Assembly (NCBI GenBank): GCA_037693485.1
Contig: CM075353.1
Span: forward strand, 4,660,001-4,724,000
Direction: 5' to 3'
From: Kitagawia praeruptora
Lineage: Eukaryota > Streptophyta > Magnoliopsida > Apiales > Apiaceae
DNA length: 64,000 bases
In this document: piece by piece, positions 22,003 to 35,100 of the stretch
How the letters are laid out: each line of letters opens with the position of its first letter
Position numbering within the stretch: the stretch's first letter is position 1
Notes under the pieces: generated by a model
Databases searched by the model: none
What the model was told of the DNA's origin: nothing
The model's input: only the letters and a program-made list of their open reading frames with translations
Position numbers and translations under genes: made by a program

Positions 22003-25000
22003 TGTAACAGCCCCAAATCCGGGGTCTGGGATTTAGAGTAGTCACGATCCATTTAATCCTTTCCTTACCTGTATTACTCACAATGTACACAATTCAACTG
22101 TTTATGACCCCACAATATATATCTCACACACACACACAGGTTAGAGTCTCAGAAACGACACAATACATCAACTGCGGAATAAATAACTTTCATTACAATA
22201 CCCAAATGTTTTACAAAGTCTGATACTGGTACAATCTCTAAGTAATTGTACATTACCAACTAAAGATCCGGATGATTACAATCTTCTCATTCCACTCACA
22301 TCTATACATAAGCTCAACAAGCTGCGGCCTGATCTGACTGGTTCGTATCATCTCCGGAATCACTGGTGCCCTTGACATCCTGCTTCGCTGCTCTATAATA
22401 TATATAAAACAATAGCAAGAGTGAGCAAATAGCTCAGCAAGGTAATGAAAGCATGGCATAACTCTGCCTATGACTTAACCCAGAATAAGGCGGGTATAAG
22501 ACAATAATTGTCAAAATATCTCTTTACCGAAAATATTTCCTCATCGGAATATATTCCAAAAATAGTACTATTGTAGTACTCCAAATATCATTTCGTAATA
22601 TCTTTGCAAACTTTAATTATACTATTGAACCACGTTCTAGTATATTATAAAAGGATGAGGTTTCAAAGTAAACCAATATAACCTTTTTGTAGAAAAGGAA
22701 TATCTGCTATATGAGTGTAAGCAAAGTATCAACATATAACTTAAACATGAAGTTATAAGGTGATTCAATATAAACAACCCCCTTACCATAACCCCGGTTA
22801 TGTAAGGTAACCACAGAGTCATGTAAAGGATGACGTTACAAGGTAACTCAAAATATATCTTTCTTAGAAATATTTGCTATGCCAGAATAAGCAAGATATC
22901 ATCAATTTTCATAATAGAGGAACTTGCAGGAAGAATATTGCAATTACAGTTCAAACACTTTTCAACCATGCCAACAATGATAATGTTGCAGATAATTTCC
23001 CAATTTGGAAGATGAACTAATACGGGAGCTTGCCGCGCCAGGAGCCACAACATTTACGATGATCAGTCGCATGTCATGCTCCCCATCATTTGTTCTCTAC
23101 ATGTAGAAGGAAGCACCGAGGGATCGCCCGCCCTCTGGAAGCCCCCGGCCAACGGTTGGGCCATTAATTGCTGGACCGGCGCCACTCGGCCACTTACGCG
23201 TCTCCTAGTTCGAATAACATCCATAACTCTGAAACATAAAGTTCGTCCCCCTTTCCCCAAGTATAGTACTTGTTGATAGGACTCCACAAAGTAGTCGTAT
23301 CTAATTGGAAAGGAAAATTTCACCAATATTTCCCAAGCTGATGCTTGTTAATGGATAGACACTTGTTCCATCAATCTTACCCCTCGAGCGTTGAGGAGGT
23401 AACCAAAAAGATTCATATCGATGTTTGAAAGAATCAAGATGTGAGTGACAAGATAGTTTAGCAAGTATAGGACCTGGCAGTCCAATAAATAACATTTCTC
23501 AAGTGAGGTCCCCTTATATATTTTTGGAAGTTGAGCGAGTATTTAAATCTTCTTTAAGATAGATTTAAATGAAAATAAAGTTTGGGAACCTCCCTTCGAT
23601 AAAATAGTCATAAAATACTTCGAAATATTTTACACCATATCTGAAGGTGAAAGATAATCTTTGAATAATATGAATTATTATAAAAAGACTTCAAAATAAT
23701 TTAATTAAATATTCCAAGAATATTTATTAAGTCAATAATAATTACGGAATATTATTAAATCGTAATATTGCTCGTAAGTAATCTTCGAATGATGATGAAG
23801 TAACAAAAAGAATCGCTTTGAAGAATAACAACCAAGTTGCGAGGGAAAAGAGTAATATCAACAGATTTATGACCGGGCAGTCAAATAAAATAAATAACAG
23901 CTCTCGAGTACAGCTCCCTTATATTTGAAAGTTCTGGGCGAGTGTTTAAGTCTTCCTGTAAGATAGACCTTAAACGAAAAATAGAGTTTTGAGAACCTTT
24001 CCTCGATAAAATAAACATAATAAGACTCAGAAATATTTTACATGATATTTGAAGATCAGAATAATATTTGAATAAGATAAATCATTTTTAAAATTAGTTG
24101 AAATAATTAAATAAATATTCAAAGAATATTTATTAATTCATAGGTAATTAAAGAATATTCTTAGTATAAAATATTGCTCATAAATAACTCTCGAATGAAT
24201 ATATAAAATATTCACCAAATAAACAATTCCTCGAGTAAATATTCAAAATAATATTTGAATCAATCCTCAAATGAATATCTAAAGTAATATTCAAATAAAT
24301 AAATCCTCGCATGAATATAAAATAAATAAATTCTTAAATGAATATCCCAAAATAATATTCATTAAATAAATCCTTAAATGAATATTCAAAGTAATATTCA
24401 CTTAATAAATAACTGCAAATGAATATTCAAAAATAATATTCATTTAATATATCTAAACTTTAAATGAATATCCAAAAATAATATTCATTTAATATATAAC
24501 AATTGAATAACATTATTCAATATCTAGATCAGAAAAGAATGCCCAAGATATATAAAAAAAATATCTCGACTCCCGGTCTATGGATGGAGAATAAGAATCA
24601 TACGCCCGACACTAAGGGCATTTGCAAAAACCCGGCTTATAACTAATATCCCATATCTAGTTGATAAGCCAAATATCAATCATATCCAAATAATAACCTT
24701 CGAATGAGGTAATATTCAAGTAACATTTCTCGAATCATTTCTGAGTAATTAATACTTTTTGAAAATACAAATAATGATTATTAATATTATTCCTCAATTC
24801 AGATAATAATCTGTCGTTGGAGTCCTTCCGGGTTTCCACGACTATCCTTATATGTCAGAATACCGACTCCCGGTCTAGAATCAAAACAATAAATATGCTC
24901 TTATCAATAGAGCCACAAGGTATACCGGTTTATAAATACTTTACCTCAAAGCTCGTACATAAACCGAAAGTCAAATTTACGCTATAAGCATATATCGCAA

Positions 25001-27372
25001 AACTATGCAATTCAATATATGCCAAAAGCAGTATTATACAACAATACTTCAAAGTATCGAAATAGGAAACTTGCCTGATGCTCGAGAAGTGGTAGGGCTC
25101 GTGACGATGTCGGGCAATCTAGACAAGGCCAAAAAGAAAACGTACGATTATTCCCCTAGATAATCCACTTAATATCTAAAGCATAAACACGTACGCGAAT
25201 CACAACCAAGACATTACTAACTCGTTTTAGGCTCATACTAAGTCCATGTCAATCGACAAATACTTAGGTCGAAGGTTCGTTTTAGAAATCGAATCTCGTT
25301 CGCCCGTTTCACTAAGTGGTTTACAAGGTTATAATCAGGTGTTCCTCTACGGGGTTCCTTCGCACTTAACCTTGATTCAAACATTTTTATAAAATCCAAA
25401 AATAATCTTTTCGACACGATGTCTTCTCTCATATCTTCATTATGACCTCTAGTATTTAATTACCAAGACTCGTAACCGAATTACTCGTTTTAAAGGGGTC
25501 CAGTTGAAGTTACAAACTCATGCTTACGATTACGAACCGCTTTTACGAATTTTACCATAACGCCCAAACCGTAAGTCAGATTGCTACGATTCTTGTGCCA
25601 AAATGATCTATGATTCCAGACCTACAGTTATGGGTCGAGTTTTCATCTTGGTCAGAAGCTTTTTGGTTCGGTGATACTCCATTTTTAAGGGTTAATGAAA
25701 TTTCGTCATTACGACGGCTATAACTCGGATATTTCCAAAATTAAAATCCTCCAAATAATCAATCAATCCACCACCAATACTCATGGACACTATTCATCAT
25801 CCTCACCACTGCCTAAACTGGTCTTGGAGTTAAAATTCATATTTTTCCATTTTCATAACACCCACACAACATACATGCTCTAAATCATGCATCTAAGTCA
25901 AAATTCATCTAAAGCTCCATTAAAACTCATAATCTAACCAAGGGGGTTCAAGTGTTATACCTCTATTTGAAGCTTAAGGATGATATTAAGGCCTCACAAG
26001 TCTAGATCCTTGCTTAGAACATCCTTTGGAAGCTATATCATCAAGAAAACAAAACATGAAAATCATAAGTTTACTATTCATCAAGAACATAGAATGTTTG
26101 TAAATTAAAATGAAAATCTTCCACTTACTTTCTTGCTCTCAAACTTGGTGGGTCTTCCTAACTTCCTTCAAGCTTTGATTTAAGCTATAGATCATGAATT
26201 GTGGTTGGCTAGAACTTGAGTTGTGAAAAATTTACTATTCATCATCTCTTTTTTTTCTTAAAAACCGAATATGAAGAAATGAATGGTGGTGGTGTTTTTG
26301 CTTTCTCTTTTCTTGAGTAATACATGTAGTTATCTTCTTATTCAACCTCATCTTATCTTCATGTGGTGGCACCTTCCTATTGGTCCATTTAGATTACCTT
26401 TATCCAACCATAATTGCAAGATAGTCCTTAGCTTTATGGTTATTGCATCCAAGTCCTTCCTTCCATTTTATTATTTCACCAAGGGGCTTCTACTCTTAAA
26501 TATCTTCACATAACTGTTTGCCTTGTAGTTGGGCCAAAACTTGGGCCTTTACCAAGCTCTGGGGCTTTTTGTTTGGGCTTTATGCAAAGTTCTTTAGTCG
26601 TTTGACTCATCGATTGTATTCTGTGATCGTCTCAGTGGTTTATCTCTTGTAAATCCCTTGGATATAATTATCTTGATGATCATGTAGGATAATTAATCTT
26701 GATATGAACTCAATCCATAATCCATGATTCGTTCGCTTTATCGCTTAATCTCGTTATAACGTTTCAGCGGTTTCTAGAGCGTTCGCTTCGCTGCCTCGGT
26801 GCTTTTCGTTCTAAATTCTCAAATCCAATATAATAAAATTCCAAAATATTAAATCCTCAATTTTCTAAAATTTAATATCTCATTTCTTGAATATAATAAT
26901 ATATAATTCACTAATCGGTCAAATATTACACCAAAATTAAAATAGGAATTTCTGAATTTCGATCGTCTCTGCATACACTTATTTACTCTGTGGATCACTA
27001 ATATGACTTCGAAACATCCATACCGCGTCCCGTACATAGGGTGGCGTGAAAAGTTTTCCAACTTACAAAATCACTATTCATTCACCGAATTACTATGCAC
27101 GTACGGGAAACACTATGCACGTATGGAAAATACTATACCATCCTCATTTCCCTTCTCGGGCTCATTAACTCATTTCTTGGACGATAGATTATTCTTTTCT
27201 ATATCGTCAACCTTTGAATTACTCTATCCTGACCATACATATACGAATCGGGATCATCATCCATAGCAATATCCATTCACTACAATCATTGTTCTTTGGA
27301 ATCACCATTCATTAATGCTCTTTAACCACAATAAGAAAAGTTTTAATTCTACCCAAAATTCGGGTTATTACA
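22003..27372 (-). repeat. 3' LTR of element A (5370 bp)
   Basis: In plus coordinates it runs from TGTAACAGCCCCAAATCC to CGGGTTATTACA. It includes a long AT-rich part (24050-24500) with many AATGAATATTCAAA/AATAATATTCA repeats. Small frames inside it are duplicated in the other LTR with the same spacing and are not genes. Confidence 0.93.
24180..24520. repeat. AATATTCA-rich repeats within the LTR of element A
   Basis: Around ten degenerate units of AAATGAATATTCAAAATAATATTCA with small internal palindromes occur. The same array is at 34305-34640 in the other LTR. Confidence 0.75.
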
Positions 27373-27385
27373 GTCTCCCCTCCTT
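27373..27385 (-). other. Polypurine tract of element A
   Basis: The minus strand reads AAGGAGGGGAGAC directly before the LTR start TGTAATAACCCG. It primes plus-strand DNA in reverse transcription and confirms the orientation. Confidence 0.85.
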
Positions 27386-27429
27386 AAAAGGATTCCATCC
27401 TCGGAATCAGTTTAGGAATAACTGGGGTT

Positions 27430-27870
27430 ACTTCTATCGCATTGCACTTTCTATTTCTCAGGTGGATTCTTCCACTCCTCGATTTTTCTTCAAATCTCTC
27501 ACTAGCTTGACAACCTTATCTCTTAGCGCTTGCTCTTTTCTATTCATAATTTCCACAGGTTGTCCTTCGTAGTTCAGATTCGGTTATGTATATCTATCTG
27601 CTCGTACTCTGTCATTTGTCAGGCATCTATAGTATACTGATGAGGCACATACGCAAGAACCATGTTATGACCATTTTACCGGTTTGGGTGAGGCTGGCTC
27701 ATAGGCCACCTTCCTGACGCGTTTAAACTCTAAGATGGCCCAATGAATCTTGGGCTAAACTTCCTTTCATTCTAATCTTGTTAATCCCTCCCATGAGGAT
27801 ATTTTTTTTTTTTTATTACAAACCTCGAACCTCATATTCTCTATCTTGTTTGCACAGTAATACATCAACA
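27430..27870 (-). pseudogene. Decayed integrase C-terminus and chromodomain-like segment of element A
   Basis: Across shifting minus-strand frames one reads FEV then SSWEGLTRLE, KFSPRFIGPS, HNMVLAYVPHQYTIDA, and then WKL/EIMNRKEQ-, KVVKLVRDLKK- and VEESTWE-like pieces. These match the end of Tekay integrases (the RFIGPF and NVFHVSMLRKY region) and the attached chromodomain that steers insertion to heterochromatin. Many stops and shifts are present. The catalytic integrase core and RNase H, which should lie between this and the reverse transcriptase, have at most about 400 bases of room and are not recognisable. Confidence 0.7.
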
Positions 27871-28309
27871 AAAACTTGCTTGTTATAACCCTCTATTAAT
27901 TCTAGATATTTCCCAATTCCATTGTATAAATGTCAACTCTATTGTCGACGGGGTACTCCATATTGAAACTAGTTCGAGTATTCTAGCAATCGATTCGATT
28001 AACTCTTGATGTCTAGTAACGAGCTCGTCGGCCATCACTGTTTTGGCCTCACTATCTCATTGTTATCTACTATCACCCCCGGTGTTCCAACCTCTTCTTT
28101 AATCATCTCACAGAATGCCAATCTACCTCCTGTGTTCGTTCAGTCATTCTCTATTATCTCATCTCTTCTCCTTTCTGAAAGAAAGGCGAATCTCTTGGGA
28201 AATTTATTTGCGGGGAACGTTGTCTAGCTCGAGGACTCTTAATTCTTTTATCACAAATCATAATCTTCATATACACACAAGCACACTTATTTTCAGATCC
28301 GATAGATCT

Positions 28310-28800
28310 GAAAGTCAACCATGTTTGATCCTTTTTGATTTCGCACCTTTCCTTCATATACACGACGTTTCGATATACTTAGGCGAAAACTATCGCGGAT
28401 AACTCACCGCCAATTCATCAAATTCCATAAAAATTTATGGGCGCATAGTCAACCCAAAATAACCTCGCTGAGAACTCGTAGTGCCTATCCTAGTACGAAT
28501 CGCAGTCTTGGGTATATTTTCGAATTTAACTTCCAACTGGTGATGTCCAGTTCCTAATAAGTTTGGAAAAATACACAGCGTCCCTCAGCTGCTCAAACAA
28601 TCTTCTACAACGGAACCTATTCGCAATGTTGACTCGTGCAACTCTCGGGGTTCGATGCACAATCTCGTGCTAACATCTTTCTTTCTTACAACAACACCGG
28701 GCTCTCCACGGTGGTACGTTGGGTCTTATTATACTCTTGCCCAACAATCCTTGTAACTGAGTTGCTAATTCTTTCATGGCCGTTGGGACTAGCAGGAGAT
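28310..28800 (-). pseudogene. Decayed reverse transcriptase of element A
   Basis: The minus strand shows AMKELATQLQGLLGKSIIRP, then a PWRAPVLL phrase, and after shifts DAVYFSKL, GHHQLEVKFENIPKTAIRT and HYEF-like pieces. This is the palm/finger region of a Ty3 reverse transcriptase. It is split by several stops and frameshifts, and the YxDD catalytic motif is not readable. No function is possible. Confidence 0.75.
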
Positions 28801-29479
28801 GCAGTGCTATACTCTGAATACTCAATATTCATTATTATGTCATCCAAATCGATATCTGGTAGCTCATAAAACCTTGTACAACCTTCCAAGGCCATTGCAA
28901 TTTTCTTTATACTTGATATCTCTTTTCTAAGCGTCAACCATAAGGGCTAATTAAGCATAAGATCTCTGACGTCAAAATTTCTTAGTTCGAACTATATTCA
29001 AGAATCTCTGAGTCTGTTCCCATCCTTTAATTATCACTCACTTTTTCCTTTATAACCAATTTGGCTCCATTGGCATCCACCAATCCATCCTGATTATAAT
29101 ATCAAATTACCCCTACTTGAAAGGAATCAAATCTATTTGGAAGGGTCAACCTCATATTTCTAGTTTACACTTAATGTACCAATATTTATGGAAAATACCT
29201 CAGTTGGTTCGTAATCTGGGTAGATTCTCTTGAATACATCCTCAACTTTTCACTCACTGGGACTTATTAATGGCTAGGTGTTTTTCTCTTGGCATCAACC
29301 ACATAAGCTAGATGAGCCATACATCCATCCCATACTAACTCGTTTGTTCATATTATCGTACGAAACTTCGTAACTCGCTTTTGTCCTTAAAGGACCACTC
29401 CCCTTCTCTGGGCAATCAAAACTTCATTCCAATACCGTCATGCGATTCTGGATCCATTGTTTCAGCCCTAGTTGAAACC

Positions 29480-29856
29480 TACGCCTCTCTTCTCATTTGT
29501 ATTTACAAACTCCGGAACAAACCTTGGCACTCAGAAAACTTGGCCTCATATTCTGCCACAGTCATAGTTCCTCGTTTTAACTCTAGAACTTTTATTTCCA
29601 TCTGGATTTTCATATATATAGAAAACATTTCTCTAAGAACAACAAACTGAATCTCCCTCAAGTCAAAACACCTTTTTCCCTCTAGGTTTGCCTTAGATTC
29701 TCACCAGTGATTCGCCTCTCCCTTCAGGAGATAGGCGGCTACCACCGTTTTCAGAATCTCTGCAATACTCAGTATCACAATTGATTTCTTCATCTCTTTA
29801 AGCCAAGATCTGACCTCTACTGGCTCAGTGGTTTCATGGAATTCTGTGGGTTTCTA
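29480..29856 (-). pseudogene. Decayed gag of element A
   Basis: The minus strand reads KPTEFHETTEPVEVRSWLKE, IAEILKTVVAAYLLKGEANHW, a stop where Trp is expected, then KIQMEIKVLELKRGTMTVAE and YEAKFSECQGLFRSL before a stop. This is the retrotransposon gag core of Tekay elements. It lies about 2.2 kb from the PBS, far more than usual, so the leader is enlarged or rearranged. Confidence 0.8.
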
Positions 29857-29959
29857 TCCGATAGCGTTACCATTGGAGTTTCACGACACGTCGCTATTCC
29901 TCCCACACATATCGATTAGCCAACCTTCCATTATCATAATATCCTTGAGATAGAGAATA

Positions 29960-32112
29960 ACTAATTATGTTGATATGTCACCCATATTCTGTTCGTCTTA
30001 GGGATCCGCTCTTGCCATAGGATATTTCGTGGCGAATCTAATTCCTATAAGCGAATTTTGACTTATTCGATCTGGTTGGCCTCCCCATGGGATTCAATAA
30101 AGATAACAAGAATCATGGAGCTTCGAAAATATGGCTTCCATATCAAGGAAAATGTCACACACTGGTGATTATAAGGTTATGAGTTTTAAGGTAACCTTAT
30201 GTGAGATAATAGAATTTACCGAGAGATCAATACGATCGTAAGAACTTAATGTTGCGTGTCTCAATTAAGACATTACTAAAGGTAATTAGCCTTCTTGTAT
30301 TTCGCAACTTACAAGTGATGGCATCCCATCAGACTTCTATCACACAGATAGATGGTCCTTGCAGCCCCTATAAGTATAGGGTTGTTCGTCTCAGTGGAAA
30401 TTGATAAGTACGAAAGAAATTCCAAGTCAAGTTAATAATTATCATCATTTGACAAGTAAATTCTCAAATGGACACCTTGGATCTAAAGTAAACAGGTTCC
30501 AAGGTGCAATTTCTAAAGGAAAGATAGCTAGTAAGATACTGGTATTCAACAAGCAAGTGGTGATGTATCCCCAAAGGATTATTCACCATTAGAAGTGAAA
30601 GCTTGAATAATATCGTTTGACAGGGCGTTGAAAACCCGAAAGTAGGTATCGTGACAGCCTCTGGCAGAATTGAAACTAAATTTGAATTAACACAAGTGTT
30701 ATAAAATAACTTCGAAGAAGGACTATTCCCTTTTATCAAAATTCTCTCTTGGAGAGATGTCACGATAGATCATAGATTAAGAATAATCAACATAATTTGC
30801 AATTGGGGAGGGTACTTGCCAAGGTCTCTACGGATGCCTTATATGCTGGCTCCTTGGATAATCGTATGATTCTAAAGCTTTTATTATCAATACACCCTAA
30901 GGTGCTCGATACTTACGTCATTGTCGACTCATAATAGTCGCTAAGGTTCAACCATCGACATTTCCAATCGTAGGAAATTCTATTCAGCTCAGCGCGGGCC
31001 TATCAGGCAAGCGCTCTACTCTTATAGGATGGCTTCGGTACCGGTGTCGCCTATAGTAACGACGAATTCCACATGTCGAGTGAGCGATACTCCAGAACGT
31101 CGTTAGAAGCCTACCTGCTTAAATTCGGCCACTTGTATAGCTGTCTTAGGCAGAATATTTTTCTTCTCGCATTTAATCATGCGTACTACATGAGTTTATC
31201 CTTCACGGCATTACAACCTTTTTATTTAAGTCAATCCCCGACCCTCTTAGTCCATCTTGTCTCTTAAAATATGTCTCGTCTTAGCGCATTCAGGTTACAA
31301 TAACACTTTGCGTAGTACGTACATACACAATCTTTCTCGAGGCAATAAAATGCCTTAGCACTGTAGTAAACACCGTCCTTGGTGGAATCGCTGATCGTGG
31401 GGGATTAAACGCCATAGATAAGGCAATGCTTTTACGGGTTAGGGTAACTAGGTACCATTAATCATATACGAAGGTCGATCGTCTCAGTTCTCACGTATGC
31501 TGCCTCTTAAGGGCACTGCAACAAACTACGAGTAACGGGTCTCGTTCTGGTCGAATTAATCCACCGGTATTGGCTATACTGCCTCTACCTCCTCTGCTTT
31601 TGGGGATCTACCCCATACTCTTCGTCATACCTCTTGATGAATCATAATTGACTCCCAATTCTTATTTCATCACTTATTTGATCTCTGAGGATTTGTCTGG
31701 TCCTATCCTAAGACCTCAAGTAACATACTACATCTTTATCAATCGACACGTTCTCTATAAGTTTCTTTCCTTGACTCATCCTAGGGTCTTCTCTAGATCC
31801 TCCTATGGATATCCCTTTTATTGGGTCTCCATCTGTCTCAAAGAGCGCATCATCAAATGCCTACTCGAAGGCCTCGGGATCTGATACCTCAGACTCCCAT
31901 CCATCTATAAATCATACAAATCAGGGTTTCTGACCATAACGTCCTAAGTATGGTTTCCCAAAAGAAGTCCCCTCTCGGGCTTCATCTCCAACAGTCAGGG
32001 TCATGTCCTTCAACCCGACTATGAACTCTACTTGAGCTCTAGGTATTCTCATTATCCCTAAGGGTATTGTAAGACTCGATCTCCTATCGTTTTTGAGGAC
32101 TGTAACCTAACT
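29960..32112 (-). other. Long unidentified leader between PBS and gag of element A
   Basis: About 2.15 kb separates the PBS from the gag remnant. The composition is less AT-rich than the LTR and has no long frame on either strand; the longest minus frame, 30464-30763, matches nothing I know. It may be rearranged pol, an extra region typical of this family, or foreign DNA. Confidence 0.4.
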
Positions 32113-32123
32113 CTCTGATACCA
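32113..32123 (-). other. Primer binding site of element A
   Basis: The minus strand reads TGGTATCAGAG, complementary to the 3' end of initiator methionine tRNA. It is separated from the LTR end by four bases. Confidence 0.88.
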
Positions 32124-32127
32124 TTTC

Positions 32128-35100
32128 TGTAACAGCCCCAAATCCGGGGTCTGGGATTTAGAGTAGTCACGATCCATTTAATCCTTGCCTTACCTGTATT
32201 ACTCACAATGTACACAATTCAACTGTTTATGACCCCACAATATATATCTCACACACACACACAGGTTAGAGTCTCAGAAACGACACAATACATCAACTGC
32301 GGAATAAATAACTTTCATTACAATACCCAAATGTTTTACAAAGTCTGATACTGGTACAATCTCTAAGTAATGGTAAATTACCAACTAAATATCCGGATGA
32401 TTACAATCTTCTCATTCCACTCACATCTATACATAAGCTCAACAAGCTGCGGCCTGATCTGACTGGTTCGTATCATCTCCGGAATCACTGGTGCCCTTGA
32501 CATCCTGCTTCGCTGCTCTATAATATATATAAAACAATAGCAAGAGTGAGCAAATAGCTCAGCAAGGTAATGAAAGCATGGCATAACTCTGCCTATGACT
32601 TAACCCAGAATAAGGCGGGTATAAGACAATAATTGTCAAAATATCTCTTTACCGAAAATATTTCCTCATCAGAATATATTCCAAAAATAGTACTATTGTA
32701 GTACTCCAAATATCATTTCGTAATATCTTTGCAAACTTTAATTATACTATTGAACCACGTTCTAGTATATTATAAAAGGATGAGGTTTCAAAGTAAACCA
32801 ATATAACCTTTTTGTAGAAAAGGAATATCTGCTATATGAGTGTAAGCAAAGTATCAACATATAACTTAAAGATGAAGTTATAAGGTGATTCAATATAAAC
32901 AACCCCCTTACCATAACCCCGGTTATGTAAGGTAACCACAGAGTCATGTAAAGGATGACGTTACAAGGTAACTCAAAATATATCTTTCTTAGAAATATCT
33001 GCTATGCCAGAATAAGCAAGATATCATCAATTTTCATAATAGAGGAACTTGCAGGAAGAATATTGCAATTACAGTTCAAACACTTTTCAACCCTGCCAAC
33101 AATGATAATGTTGCAGATAATTTCCCAATTTGGAAGATGAACTAATACGGGAGCTTGCCGCGCCAGGAGCCACAACATTTACGATGATCAGTCGCATGTC
33201 ATGCTCCCCATCATTTGTTCTCTACATGTAGAAGGAAGCACCGACGGATCGCCCACCCTCTGGAACCCCCCGGCCAACGGTTGGGCCATTAATTGCTGGA
33301 CCGGCGCCACTCGGCCACTTACGCGTCTCCTAGTTCGAATAACATCCATAACTCTGAAACATAAAGTTCGTCCCCCTTTCCCCAAGTATAGTACTTGTTG
33401 ATAGGACTCCACAAAGTAGTCGTATCTAATTGGAAAGGAAAATTTCACCAATATTTCCCAAGCTGATGCTTGTTAATGGATAGACACTTGTTCCATCAAT
33501 CTTACCCCTCGAGCGTTGAGGAGGTAACCAAAAAGATTCATATCGATGTTTGAAAGAATCAAGATGTGAGTGACAAGATAGTTTAGCAAGTATAGGACCT
33601 GGCAGTCCAATAAATAACATTTCTCAAGTGAGGTCCCCTTATATATTTTTGGAAGTTGAGCGAGTATTTAAATCTTCTTTAAGATAGATTTAAATGAAAA
33701 TAAAGTTTGGGAACCTCCCTTCGATAAAATAGTCATAAAATACTCCGAAATATTTTACACCATATCTGAAGGTGAAAGATAATCTTTGAATAATATGAAT
33801 TATTATAAAAAGACTTCAAAATAATTTAATTAAATATTCCAAGAATATTTATTAAGTCAATAATAATTACGGAATATTATTAAATCGTAATATTGCTCGT
33901 AAGTAATCTTCGAATGATGATGAAGTAACAAAAAGAATCGCTTTGAAGAATAACAACCAAGTTGCGAGGGAAAAGAGTAATATCAACAGATTTATGACCG
34001 GGCAGTCAAATAAAATAAATAACAGCTCTCGAGTACAGCTCCCTTATATTTGAAAGTTCTGGGCGAGTGTTTAAGTCTTCCTGTAAGATAGACCTTAAAC
34101 GGAAAATAGAGTTTTGAGAACCTTTCCTCGATAAAATAAACATAATAAGACTCAGAAATATTTTACATGATATTTGAAGATCAGAATAATATTTGAATAA
34201 GATAAATCATTTTTAAAATTAGTTGAAATAATTAAATAAATATTCAAAGAATATTTATTAATTCATAGGTAATTAAAGAATATTCTTAGTATAAAATATT
34301 GCTCATAAATAACTCTCGAATGAATATATAAAATATTCACCAAATAAACAATTCCTCGAGTAAATATTCAAAATAATATTTGAATCAATCCTCAAATGAA
34401 TATCTAAAGTAATATTCAAATAAATAAATCCTCGCATGAATATAAAATAAATAAATTCTTAAATGAATATCCCAAAATAATATTCATTAAATAAATCCTT
34501 AAATGAATATTCAAAGTAATATTCACTTAATAAATAACTGCAAATGAATATTCAAAAATAATATTCATTTAATATATCTAAACTTTAAATGAATATCCAA
34601 AAATAATATTCATTTAATATATAACAATTGAATAACATTATTCAATATCTAGATTAGAAAAGAATGCCCAAGATATATAAAAAAAAATATCTCGACTCCC
34701 GGTCTATGGATGGAGAGTAAGAATCATACGCCCGACACTAAGGGCATTTGCAAAAACCCGGCTTATAACTAATATCCCATATCTAGTTGATAAGCCAAAT
34801 ATCAATCATATCCAAATAATAACCTTCGAATGAGGTAATATTCAAGTAACATTTCTCGAATCATTTCTGAGTAATTAATACTTTTTGAAAATACAAATAA
34901 TGATTATTAATATTATTCCTCAATTCAGATAATAATCTGTCGTTGGAGTCCTTCCGGGTTTCCACGACTATCCTTATATGTCAGAATACCGACTCCCGGT
35001 CTAGAATCAAAACAATAAATATGCTCTTATCAATAGAGCCACAAGGTATACCGGTTTATAAATACTTTACCTCAAAGCTCGTACATAAACCGAAAGTCAA

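Noticed and set aside
22253..23495. Several frames duplicated precisely at 32378-33620 with identical proteins
   Set aside because: They are the same positions in the two LTRs of element A. Their duplication reflects the LTR pair, and they show no protein family likeness.
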